Made by a program: the position numbers and the translations under genes. DNA of 64,000 nucleotides from Trachythela sp. YZ-2020 (taxonomy: Eukaryota > Cnidaria > Anthozoa > Malacalcyonacea > Clavulariidae): the NCBI GenBank assembly GCA_016169945.1, contig JADLSH010000009.1:186001-250000 (forward strand), in the 5' to 3' direction. The first letter of the stretch is position 1, and every line of letters begins with the position of its first letter. The notes beneath the pieces are model-generated. The model saw only the letters and a list, made by a program, of their open reading frames with translations. It had not been told where the DNA came from and ran no database searches. This document shows positions 42,661 through 51,956 of this stretch, piece after piece.

Positions 42661-43757
42661 TGGAAGAACTTAATTACATCAATTTACTGCAATGATTCGT
42701 GGAGGTTAACTCATGTAAATCAATTTAGATGAGCTACTCTGAATGGCTCCACACGCCGGTTAATAAATGTATACTGATGTGAGTAGTACTACATGACGAT
42801 CCGCGCGTTTCGAAAAACAGCGGGATTTTTGCAAACGCAGGAAGCGAGTAAGGCTAATTGCATTATCAATTACCGTTATGAGATCATCAATCCAGGTAAA
42901 TTGCTTAAATACAGTGTGAAATCAAGTGTGAAATCAAGGAAGTAATAAGTTAGTTTTCTGTTATACATTAAAATAAAATTGTACATGTATGTTATATGAT
43001 ATTTTATATAAGGGTCAATGCATATAAATGAACCTGATTCTTGACAAGTAACTTGTGGAGCTACCTGACCGCACTGGTTACTGCTAGCAGACAAGTGTTG
43101 CTGTTGTATTAATACTGAGCAAAGCATTCTTGATAATATATATGTTAGAGTAGCGAGCGAAACATTAATGATATTTGCGTTGCGCTGTCATAAAAGAATA
43201 ATATAGGACTTCTTGGTTAAGAAAAGATAGGACATCTTGGTAACCTGCCACCAGAAGATGGCAAATATTTCTGACACAAGAGATTCCACCAAATGTATTC
43301 TTGATTTTTACTCCAAATGCCTATATATGTGTTTTATCTATTTTACGTTGCGCTGTCATGAAAGAATGATGTATGACTCCTTTTAAGCTTCCACTTGTTT
43401 ATTAAAATATTGGACATCTTCATAACGGACATCTTTCTGGCACAAGAGTTTCCACTAAAAGTATTCTTAGTTATTCCAGAGGCTATATTTATAATATAAA
43501 TAAGCTAGGAACTTGGCTTGCGCTATCGTGTATATAGAAATGTGAATACATGTAATTTATATTCATAATCAAATTGCGATTGTGGCTGTCCTGTTTCAAA
43601 GCCATAGTAGCTAAAATACTGTGTACGAAAGAAATAGCGTATACGGAGTTGCTAGCTCTTTCTGGTGCCATAATAATACATACAAAATTGCGTGAAACGA
43701 CACTTTCGACACCATCGACGATGAAGATGTCTAACATTATATCTTTAATATAGGCGC

Positions 43758-44190
43758 CATACATACATACATACATACAAACTTTATTTTGGCACGCTGG
43801 CCTCAACAACTAAAAAAGCTGATTTCCATGAGGGGCGTGGTCAGGCAATACATGCAAAAAAACAAAACAAAAAAACTGTCAAAGAGAGAAAGGGAAAAAT
43901 GTATATCTCTAATAGCTCGATTGACAAGCCAGTTTCAATTCATTGTTTGATTTATAATTGTTTTAAAACTATTTAAATATTGTGCAATTTTTGCCTCATA
44001 TGGCAGGCTATTCCAAAGTGTAGCACCATTATAAAGGAAGCAACTTTTTCCGAATTCTTTTTTCGGCATAGGAAGGGCAAAATCGGTTATTCTATTTCTG
44101 AGATCGTAAGTTATATCTATTTCATTGTTTAATCGAAACGACTCTCTCAGGTTGGGTGCAGCGTGGCCGTTTAGGATTTTAAAAATTTGC
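43758..44190 (-). mobile_element. LINE 3' fragment inserted in unit 3
   Basis: A minus-strand frame (44219-43935) contains VNWQIFKILNGHAAPNLRES, FALPMPKKEFGKSCF and LYNGATLWNSLP, the C-terminal tail of a LINE reverse transcriptase. The 3' end carries an (ATAC)n/(TATG)n tail at 43758-43780. Unit 1 has the uninterrupted site at about 1117 (GGCGCCATCTATCC), showing this is an insertion. Confidence 0.88.
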
Positions 44191-44817
44191 CAGTTTACCC
44201 GATCTTGATCTTCATCCAAGATCCGTACTATCCTGAGAATACGCGATTGTTAAGCAGTTGTCTAAAGTTGCGGTAGTTACATTAAACATAAGATTAAACA
44301 AAAAATGCACTCAATTTGATCTGACTTGTCGAAAAATACATTTCATTTAATTCGCAAAAAATATGCCAAGACATTCCGAACCTAAACACCCTCCCCACCC
44401 CGCCTTTCTAATATAAAGTTTCCACAGGAATCACAGACTCTGATCATACCAGCAATCCCGCATGCCTACACATTTTATTTTAACAGATTTATTTGGATCA
44501 AATAATTACAGTATATGTTGACTATGTAGAAATATAACGATAAAAATATTTACATTTGCTAAGAAACTTTAGTTAGTGAGTGATCCAAATGGAGGTACGA
44601 ACAGGACTCTAGGATAGGACCCATGCAAGGCACCTGCCAAAAGTTGCAAAATTATGATGTTCACTATATATATGTTGCCAAATTAAGTATATATGTTACC
44701 AAATTTACTAAAAACTATAGTCAAAGATCAAAGAGCCTATGAAAAGGAGAAATTAATGAGTGAGAAAAGAGAGAAGAAGAAAGGGAGAAGGTAGACAAAA
44801 GAGAACATGAAAAGACA

Positions 44818-44976
44818 ATGACAGACAGACAGACAGACGAACAGACGAGCAGACAGACAGGCAGACAGACAGACAGACAGAACGGACAGACGAAGCAGAC
44901 GGAGCAGACAGACGGGCAGACAGACAGACGGGCAGACGATAGACAGACAGACAGACGGGCAGACAGACGAACGGGC

Positions 44977-45008
<32 letters not shown>

Positions 45009-45152
45009 GGACAGAGCAGATAGACAGAGCAGACAGACAGAGCAGACAGACAGAGCGGACAGACAGAGTGGACAGACAGAGCAGACAGACAGAGCGGACA
45101 GACAGAGCGGACAGACAGAGCAGACAGACAGAGCGGACAGACAGACAGACAG
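44818..45152. repeat. ~335-bp degenerate CAGA tetranucleotide tract
   Basis: AGAC/CAGA units interrupted by regular GAGCAGACAGA and GAGCGGACAGA spacers that form a higher-order repeat of about 16 bases in 45010-45140. Open frames through it in several phases are only repeat translation. Unit 1 has none of it. Confidence 0.95.
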
Positions 45153-45397
45153 ACCCTTACCCTCCTTTGGGAAACGCTCGAGGCTCGAGCGGACAATGCT
45201 ATTCATTTTCGTTTAAAAAGCTCTTGGAGAAGAAAGCTATAGGACATAAACATAGCCTGCGCTGCCTATTAAATTGCAGCACTGAGCGATTCCGATTTGG
45301 AGCTACAATTCCTCAGTTTAGGAAGTTTCCTTTAGAATCAGAGCCTCGTTTTCGTGTTTGGTTTACGTTACGTATGTTTACTGTACTCATAGCAAGG

Positions 45398-45966
45398 GCT
45401 CTCTCCTCCGCAGAGCCTCCTTAAGTATTTACAAATAACTTACATGAAGTTTCCTGAATAAAAGTGAGCGCGCGGGGAGTGATGGGAAGATTGAAATGAA
45501 GAAAAGAAGGCTCTGCCAGATAATGCAAAAAAGTATGGTTTTCGAACCAAACCTTTTGTTTGACTGCTTCGACATCTTTTTAAACCTGAAATGGACGGAA
45601 ATGTGGTAGAAATTGAAATAAATCTTCATAATCTGAGTATCGAAGGTCAGTGGAGTCATTTTTATAAAGAAATTTTGCAATTTAGAGGATATTTTCAGTC
45701 AACATATCCATATTCATTTGCAATTTCTCGCTATTTTTCGGTGCAAATTGACAGAAGAAGATATTAATGTTGGATTCACTCCAGGAGAGTCAAGTACGCC
45801 TGAAAAGGAAAGTGGAAAACATCTCTTAACACCCTCGAAGGTTGATATCGAACCGCCATATTTATTACATTAACTGGCAGAGGCTACTTTTATTTCGCTC
45901 TTCCATCACTCCTGCACGCTCACTTTTCCTCACTAGAAACTTCATGTAAGCCTCTGCGGAGGAGAC
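45398..45966. mobile_element. Foldback element with long inverted arms, ~565 bp
   Basis: The left end CTCTCCTCCGCAGAGCCTCC and the right end, inverted, GTCTCCTCCGCAGAGGCTTA match, and the match continues through ACATGAAGTTTC, GTGAGCGCGCGGGGAGTGAT and CTCTGCCAGATAATG against inverted counterparts, giving arms of roughly 150 bases. Unit 1 lacks the insertion (AGCAAGGGGAAATACCTTTG near 1945). Confidence 0.85.
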
Positions 45967-46121
45967 CTTTGCACTTTTTGCTGAAATGTTCTGTTCTGTT
46001 CAGAGTTCTTGTGATCAAACGTTTACATTTATATGGATTCTGTATGAACGGTCGCGTTTCATGGCATAGCTATACGAGAATATTAAAGTATGTATTATTT
46101 TACTTTATATAAACTTCACTT

Positions 46122-46408
46122 GGTTTGTTTAAGACTTGATTGTTCACTGCAGTTTCATTTTAGGAAGTGGTTTAAATATATTCGTTCGACATCGATCCCA
46201 ATGTGTAAACACTATTAGTTCGACACAACTATTTCCTTGTTCTTTCTATATATCCCGAATGAGTCCAGTATTTAGGCGTCTGCCTACCATTTGCTTGAGT
46301 CGATGTATTGAATCCTGGGATTATTTCTATGCATAATGTGTCAGTGACTTGGTTTGTCAATTAAAGACTTGATTGTTCACTGCAGTTTCATTTTAGGAAG
46401 CGGTTTAG
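46122..46408. repeat. Local duplication of a ~50-bp segment
   Basis: GACTTGATTGTTCACTGCAG followed by TTTCATTTTAGGAAG occurs at 46132 and again at 46370. Unit 1 has one copy (2115). Confidence 0.85.
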
Positions 46409-46590
46409 GGACCGTCGACAATTTAATAGGTTTCGTCACGTTTAACGGCATAATCAATGCCATTAACTTTTTCCATAACAAAAACTCATTCTAAATATTA
46501 TAATCTTCTTGACAAGAGACTTTGCAAAGACTTGCAACAATAAATTAAAGATGTATTCTTTGCATAATTTAGCTTTTTAAGTAACAGCCC

Positions 46591-47007
46591 TGGGGGTCAT
46601 TACCCGATGTTGACAAATGCCAGGCCCCTGAGTGAAGGTGCGGCTGCAAATGCCTGGGCCAAGTTAGCTTGCAAATGCTCTGCACTGTCCCGGGGGGAGA
46701 GGGATAGTAGCAGATGTAATTGACTGATGAATAATGTTGTAATTCAAGTACAGTATTTGCTGCATTGTATGCATAAGTCGTGTAACAGTCAGATGTATAT
46801 GAATAACTGTTGTAAACACATTGTGATTCAGTGTCGGACAAATAACCACAACATTCATTTTTGTATTTACTATAATTGTGAAATGCTTCGCCTACAGCTG
46901 ATCAAGTTGCAGATATTCCTATGCATCACTCAATGTAATTGTAAACCACGGACCCCTGACCCAGGGGCTGTTAGGCAGTCTAGTTGTTTTTGAGGGTTTG
47001 TAGGATC
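46591..47007. repeat. Segmental block matching 3171-3582 and 7365-7570
   Basis: Single copy in unit 3 of the sequence that is duplicated around the LINE in unit 1. No gene. Confidence 0.7.
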
Positions 47008-47136
47008 AAACTACCTGCAAAATATAACAAGAACTTCAACATTTCGAGTAAATGTCATTCCTCTATCAACTTCCAGACAAAGGACTTTTGCTCAAAATGT
47101 TCATATTATTGTTTTATTTTTCAGGTACTGTAGTTT
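47008..47136. mobile_element. Diverged foldback element, relative of 26111-26268
   Basis: Arms AACTACCTGCAAAATATAAC and, inverted, AACTACAGTACCTGAAAAAT, with the conserved loop AACTTCCAGAC. It interrupts the GGATCAAACTAC site that is uninterrupted in unit 1 (7518). Confidence 0.75.
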
Positions 47137-47579
47137 AAACCTACTGTACAAACCCTCAAGCATATTGTTTATTTTGCTACTGTACACTAGTGTAGAACTA
47201 CACATTCAAGAGTGTATTAATTGTGCACCTATTTTGGCATTGTTTTCCCTTTTTATGTCACTGCAATTGGCTGGGGTTTAGGCAAGGATTTTACAGAGCA
47301 CAGTTGTCAAGAGCTAACCACAAGCATCGGGAAACACAGGACCTATATAGTTGCATTTTTTCGCAACTACACCTGGTTAGGGGTTAAAAATATGTACTAT
47401 ATAATTGTCGTTCGAAATTTCCATCTACAAACACATCAACATTTAGTCTTATATCGAGGAGATCTAAAGAAGAGAAATATTATAGACTGCCATTTTAGGG
47501 CACTTGTACCAAATTAGTACGGTAACCTAAATAAGTAAAGCCATGGCCATTCTCACCCTGTTCATTCTTCCACGCAATG
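47137..47579. repeat. Segmental block upstream of gene 3
   Basis: The part from about 47390 matches 7710-7884 (shared ATATAATTGTCGTTCGAAAT). The part before it, 47140-47385, is not matched. No gene. Confidence 0.65.
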
Positions 47580-47587
47580 TTCCTAGG

Positions 47588-47753
47588 CAGTGGCGGCGGA
47601 AGATAAGTTTGGTCGGGGTTCGGGAGAAACTCTAGGGGGTCTGGGGGCATGCTTCCCTGGGACATTTTGAAATCTGGAATCTCTGAAATGGTATTTCCTG
47701 CGTTCTGGGGAGATATAACATGTAGAAACCAGGTCACTGGTCCGCCACTCCTG
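47588..47753. mobile_element. hAT-type element upstream of gene 3, 166 bp
   Basis: Left end CAGTGGCGGCGGAAGA, right end GTCCGCCACTCCTG, flanks TTCCTAGG (47580-47587) and TCCCTAGG (47754-47761). Same insertion site as 7893-8200, with an internal deletion. Ninety bases upstream of the receptor start. Confidence 0.85.
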
Positions 47754-47826
47754 TCCCTAGGAACGAATATGCGTTCGTTCATTATTTAAGATAAAATGTC
47801 TATATTAAGTTCTAGTTGATCATACA

Positions 47827-47840
47827 TTTTGCAGGTAACC
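47827..47840 (+). other. Putative 3' splice site and leader of gene 3
   Basis: TTTTGCAG|GTAACC before ATGG, identical to gene 1 and gene 2. Confidence 0.5.
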
Positions 47841-50800
47841 ATGGCAACAGCGTCAATTCTGGACAGCTCCGATGAGAAAAGCAATGGTTTTAAGTTGACG
47901 AGGCTGATTGTGGATGGTGGAACAGAAGCACTGAGAAAAACCTTTACAGGATGTAGCCCAGGTAATTTGCATACTTTATTATCTACCTTCCCGCCCAGCC
48001 TTTTAAGGCTCAAACATAGGAAAATTATCAACCAAAACCAGTGGAATAAATTATATCCAGCTCCCCCTAACCTACCAAATATTAATGATTTTGACATCAC
48101 TTTGCTATCTGTTCTTTTAAGAAACATATGTGGTTTATCGCCACCATCTTTGGGCTGGGATAAAATGCCAAATGTCTCAGATCTTTCCGTTGAAGCAGAT
48201 ATTGTTCGTATTAGGATATTTCGTAATGAGCGTTTTGGCCACGTGCCCAATACATCTGTTAGTACGACAGATTTTAAAACTTTCTGGGCAGAAATAAGTT
48301 CGCCATTAGTTCGTTTGGGGATAGATCAGAAGGAAATAGATAGACTAGAAAATGAGCTGTGTGGAGAAGAGGAAGTGCAACGAGTCTTGAAAGAATGGAA
48401 TAAAGGTGAAAATAAAATCATGAATGTTTTGAATGAAAATCGGAATGTTTTGAATGATATTAATAAATACCTCAAAGTACTTGTTAAAGGAGACGAGAAA
48501 GCTCGATCGGACGGTACCGGTGTTTTAAACAAACACCTCGTTTGGTGTGACTTTCAGAGTGAGATTGATTTTCATTCCGATAGGTTTACGGAAGGTACTA
48601 GAGAATGGGTTTTTCACGAAGTTTCTACCTGGTTTAATGATGAAACTTCCCGAAATCGCGCGTTTATCATTTCTGGCCTTCCTGGCATGGGTAAGTCTGT
48701 TATTGCCGCTGTTATCTGTAAAAGGTTTGTTGAGCACGTAGGTGCATCTCATTTCTTTCAGTACAATAACAGTCAATACAACAATCCAACATTTCTTCTC
48801 CAGTCTTTAGCTTGGCACCTTTGTAAAGTTGTTCCCGCGTACAAGGAAGCTCTTATCGAGAAGCTTTCTGGTAATCTCGGGCAATCGTTGAATAATATGA
48901 ATATTGAAGGGTTATTTTCTATACTTTTTAAAGAACCGTTTTCAGGTATTGCTGATCCTGGAAAGCGTATATTGATTGTACTAGACGCTCTTGATGAAAC
49001 TGAGTACAATGGAAGGGATGACCTTGGTAGTTTGATTTCCAATCATTTTCACAAACTTCCTTCTTATATTCGTTTTGTGGTTACTACAAGGCCAGAGAAA
49101 AATCTTATCGATAAGTTTAAAGAACTTAACCCCTTGTGTATTGAAGCTAATGATGAACGAAATTTTAATGACCTCAAACTGGTCTTACAGGAGAGAATTT
49201 CAAGCGCCAGTGCCCCCACTGCAGATCTTATAAATAGTTTAGCTGAAAAATGTGACGGTCTAATGCTGTATGCATTCTTTCTTTCCGAAATTTATGACGA
49301 CGAATCTTCCATGTCCAGCATTGATAGTTTGCCAGAAGGTGTTGAGAAGTATTATGAAAGGTGTTTCCAAAGATTGAAACGCGAGTTAAGTCTCTTGGAA
49401 ATTTCCGAAGATAAATTATTTTCCTTTTTAAATGCTCTTGCAGTAGCTAAAGAGCCGTTGCCAGAGGCATTTGTTGAAACTCTCTTTGGTTTTGAGAATT
49501 CACCCAGTAGAAGGCAAAAGGTAAGGAAAACCATTAATTCTCTTTCTTCTCTTCTTGTTGTCAAAGAAGACAAATCTATTTCGTTCTTTCATAAATCCAT
49601 AAGAGATTGGCTTGTCGATAACACCGAGCATGATTACTCTGTTGATGTGCAATGTGGTCATCAAATTCTTTTTGATCTATGCACTAAAAAATTGACTGAA
49701 TTGAAGAAAATGGGTGTTAGGTATGAAGGTCATGCTGGTGCTGCTGTCATGCGGTATGCATTAAAATACTGCATAGTGCATATGCTAAACAGACCGGAAA
49801 TCTCAGATAAGCTAGAATGTTTTGTAAGTGATTACGTCACTGACTTAGAAGTTATCTTTGCAAGTGTTTGTGTCAATTTAGATCTTACTTTAAATAATAT
49901 CACTAGCCTTACCAATCATAAGATGTACAATAGTGTTTCTGAGAACACGAGAGCAATGGTGAGCCGATTGTTTTTCCTCATTAGAAAGTTTGCCTTCTTG
50001 TTAAGAGATTACCCCCAAACCTTTTTACAAAATGTTGTCAACGAAGGTGGAGAGGAACTTTCGTTGAAAGCGTCGACTTTGCTTCAAACACGCTACAAGG
50101 ATATTATTTGTCTGGAATTAGTAAAGAAAGATAGGGAAAATGACGCACTTGAAGCCCGTTGCCTTCTTTCTGGCCAAATATCGGGTATCGACATATCTCC
50201 TAAGCATGATTACGTCGTCTGTAGTTATAAAGAGGGCGGGATTGAACTCTTTTCATTAGCAACTGGTATGTCCAAGTGGAAAATAAACGATTTGATGCTG
50301 GAACTTCCTTCCTTTCCATTGCTGCCAAATTATATTGATGTTCCTTGTATGTTGCCGCATTGTATTGTTTTTCATCCTCGTGAAAACGTGATATTGCCTG
50401 GTAGACTCGACAAGGTGCTAAATTTGGAGGGAGCAATTACAACTGGACCATTTGAAAGTGATGAAGGCTGTTCTAAATTTACAAATTGTTGTTTCTCCTT
50501 GGATAGTAACAGAATGGTCACATACTATGGTAACAACTTGATTGTCTGGAATATTTCAAGCGGCAAAAAGGAAAGATATCTTCAATGTAACACGCTTTTC
50601 TCTTTTTCTTTTACTGCTAGTGGCAATTTTTTGGGCGCCATAGATGTTGAAAACGTTTTCAACGTTTACGATATAACGAATGATTACAAGGTTAAGTCAA
50701 TGCGATGTAGCTCTCAGTTTCCAGTGGAAATACTTTCCACTTTTGATCAAAATTCTTGGTTTTGTTCTGTTCACCATTCTATAACAATTGTGAGTGATGG

Positions 50801-51956
50801 TTTCTTATTCCTCCGTCCTTTATTTAATTATCGTTCTAGTCTAATGGACATAGTTCTACCAAGCAATTTTTACTATTCTCACGAACTGCAATATTTCTTC
50901 CAGGATCCAGAGCAGTCTTGGTTTTCAAAAGTCAAGAAAAGTCTCAATGATACGTTTTGTTGGTCTTGGTTTTCTGCCCTTAGGTACATTTTAATAGGGG
51001 ATAAAAGTGTACTGATCTACTCTTGCCGTTCAAACGCCATGCACGTGTTTAGTATAAAGGGTTTAATAGATATGGAGGAACAAGCACACAACAGGAAAGG
51101 TGTTTTTTCCAATATATCTTTAAATGGCGATTTTGCGTATTTCAATAACACATGGGCCCAGAGATTTACCGTTTGTAACCTTGCATCAAATGAGAAATGT
51201 TCAAAACGTTGTCAACAATCAATTCAATTAGATTTTCCAGTTGTGAGAGACGGTGTGATTTTATACGGAGACAATGACACCCTAGAACTCTGGAATAGTG
51301 ATTTGACACGACGTCTTTCAAGCTTTGATCAACTGGTTGGTACCAAGGAATGTCTGTCAGTATCTGATGAATTAATAGCTTGTGTGTACCAGTCCTCTAT
51401 TACTTTTTTTAATGTTTTCACTAAAGAAATAAGATCTAACACAATTTTTAACGAAGATGTTAGGTCAGTGCATGCATGCAGTATTGAATACCATGTACTT
51501 GCGCAGATCGAGTCCAGTAGTGTTTCTTTGTGGAAAGATGGAACGAGGGTAGATGGTTGGGAAGATGTGTTTTGTAAGAATACGTCACTAAGATGCATTT
51601 TATTTGCCACATTTTCTCCCCAAGGAAATAGATTAGCGTTGTTCAGTGTGGAAATAAACAAAATATTCATCTTTGACGTTGTCTCAATAAAGTTTCTCGC
51701 CCAGATTTCTATTTATGGACCAAGTAACGACCTTCTACGGTTGAGTTTTTTTGACAACGAAAACTTACTTTGTAGCTCAACTAATCATGTGCTATACTTT
51801 ATTAATGTAGAGCGTGGTGAAATATTGACTTGTTTGGATGTAGGTGATATTCCAGCACCGATTGCTGTGTGTCGTAAGCGAAGCATTGTTTTTGCTGCCC
51901 TTGATTGTTCAGAACGTTTTGAGTTGATTAAAGTATGGTTGCCTCGCAAGTTCTAG
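47841..51956 (+). CDS. HEPN-NACHT-propeller NLR-like receptor, gene 3 (1371 aa)
   Basis: Intact single-exon frame starting at an ATG in ACCATGG context and ending TAG. DZIP3-type HEPN at about 15-170 with RNERFGH (R128-H134). The linker has only one full heptad (NVLNENR) plus a partial, and a 6-base in-frame insertion gives DGTGVL where genes 1 and 2 have DGVL. NACHT: Walker A GLPGMGKS (279-286), Walker B LIVLDALDE (D382, D385, E386), VTTRPE. The FHKSIRDWLVD motif lies near 580. The WD40-like propeller runs from about 778 to the end, without the acidic insert of gene 1. It is closer to pseudogene 2 than to gene 1 over most of its length, including several hundred bases of near identity in the propeller. 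Inferred role as for gene 1: a cytosolic sensor NTPase with a potential RNase effector domain. No signal peptide or membrane segment is seen. Confidence 0.93.
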   Translation: MATASILDSSDEKSNGFKLTRLIVDGGTEALRKTFTGCSPGNLHTLLSTFPPSLLRLKHRKIINQNQWNKLYPAPPNLPNINDFDITLLSVLLRNICGLSPPSLGWDKMPNVSDLSVEADIVRIRIFRNERFGHVPNTSVSTTDFKTFWAEISSPLVRLGIDQKEIDRLENELCGEEEVQRVLKEWNKGENKIMNVLNENRNVLNDINKYLKVLVKGDEKARSDGTGVLNKHLVWCDFQSEIDFHSDRFTEGTREWVFHEVSTWFNDETSRNRAFIISGLPGMGKSVIAAVICKRFVEHVGASHFFQYNNSQYNNPTFLLQSLAWHLCKVVPAYKEALIEKLSGNLGQSLNNMNIEGLFSILFKEPFSGIADPGKRILIVLDALDETEYNGRDDLGSLISNHFHKLPSYIRFVVTTRPEKNLIDKFKELNPLCIEANDERNFNDLKLVLQERISSASAPTADLINSLAEKCDGLMLYAFFLSEIYDDESSMSSIDSLPEGVEKYYERCFQRLKRELSLLEISEDKLFSFLNALAVAKEPLPEAFVETLFGFENSPSRRQKVRKTINSLSSLLVVKEDKSISFFHKSIRDWLVDNTEHDYSVDVQCGHQILFDLCTKKLTELKKMGVRYEGHAGAAVMRYALKYCIVHMLNRPEISDKLECFVSDYVTDLEVIFASVCVNLDLTLNNITSLTNHKMYNSVSENTRAMVSRLFFLIRKFAFLLRDYPQTFLQNVVNEGGEELSLKASTLLQTRYKDIICLELVKKDRENDALEARCLLSGQISGIDISPKHDYVVCSYKEGGIELFSLATGMSKWKINDLMLELPSFPLLPNYIDVPCMLPHCIVFHPRENVILPGRLDKVLNLEGAITTGPFESDEGCSKFTNCCFSLDSNRMVTYYGNNLIVWNISSGKKERYLQCNTLFSFSFTASGNFLGAIDVENVFNVYDITNDYKVKSMRCSSQFPVEILSTFDQNSWFCSVHHSITIVSDGFLFLRPLFNYRSSLMDIVLPSNFYYSHELQYFFQDPEQSWFSKVKKSLNDTFCWSWFSALRYILIGDKSVLIYSCRSNAMHVFSIKGLIDMEEQAHNRKGVFSNISLNGDFAYFNNTWAQRFTVCNLASNEKCSKRCQQSIQLDFPVVRDGVILYGDNDTLELWNSDLTRRLSSFDQLVGTKECLSVSDELIACVYQSSITFFNVFTKEIRSNTIFNEDVRSVHACSIEYHVLAQIESSSVSLWKDGTRVDGWEDVFCKNTSLRCILFATFSPQGNRLALFSVEINKIFIFDVVSIKFLAQISIYGPSNDLLRLSFFDNENLLCSSTNHVLYFINVERGEILTCLDVGDIPAPIAVCRKRSIVFAALDCSERFELIKVWLPRKF
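48423..48464 (+). repeat. 21-bp minisatellite in gene 3 (1 unit + partial)
   Basis: One full NVLNENR unit (48423-48443) and the terminal partial NVLND unit, compared with five in gene 1. Confidence 0.9.

Larger units (their letters stand above)
42681..46590. repeat. Upstream segmental-duplication block, unit 3 copy
   Basis: Partner of 1-2366, enlarged by a LINE fragment (43758-44190), a CAGA repeat region (44469-45150 replaces the unit 1 sequence), a foldback element (45398-45966) and a small tandem duplication (46122-46408). No gene was found in it. Confidence 0.85.

Noticed and set aside
44721..45216. Long Cys/Ser/Val or Asp/Arg/Gln-rich open frames on both strands
   Set aside because: They are translations of the CAGA tetranucleotide tract, open in several frames because the unit lacks stop codons.
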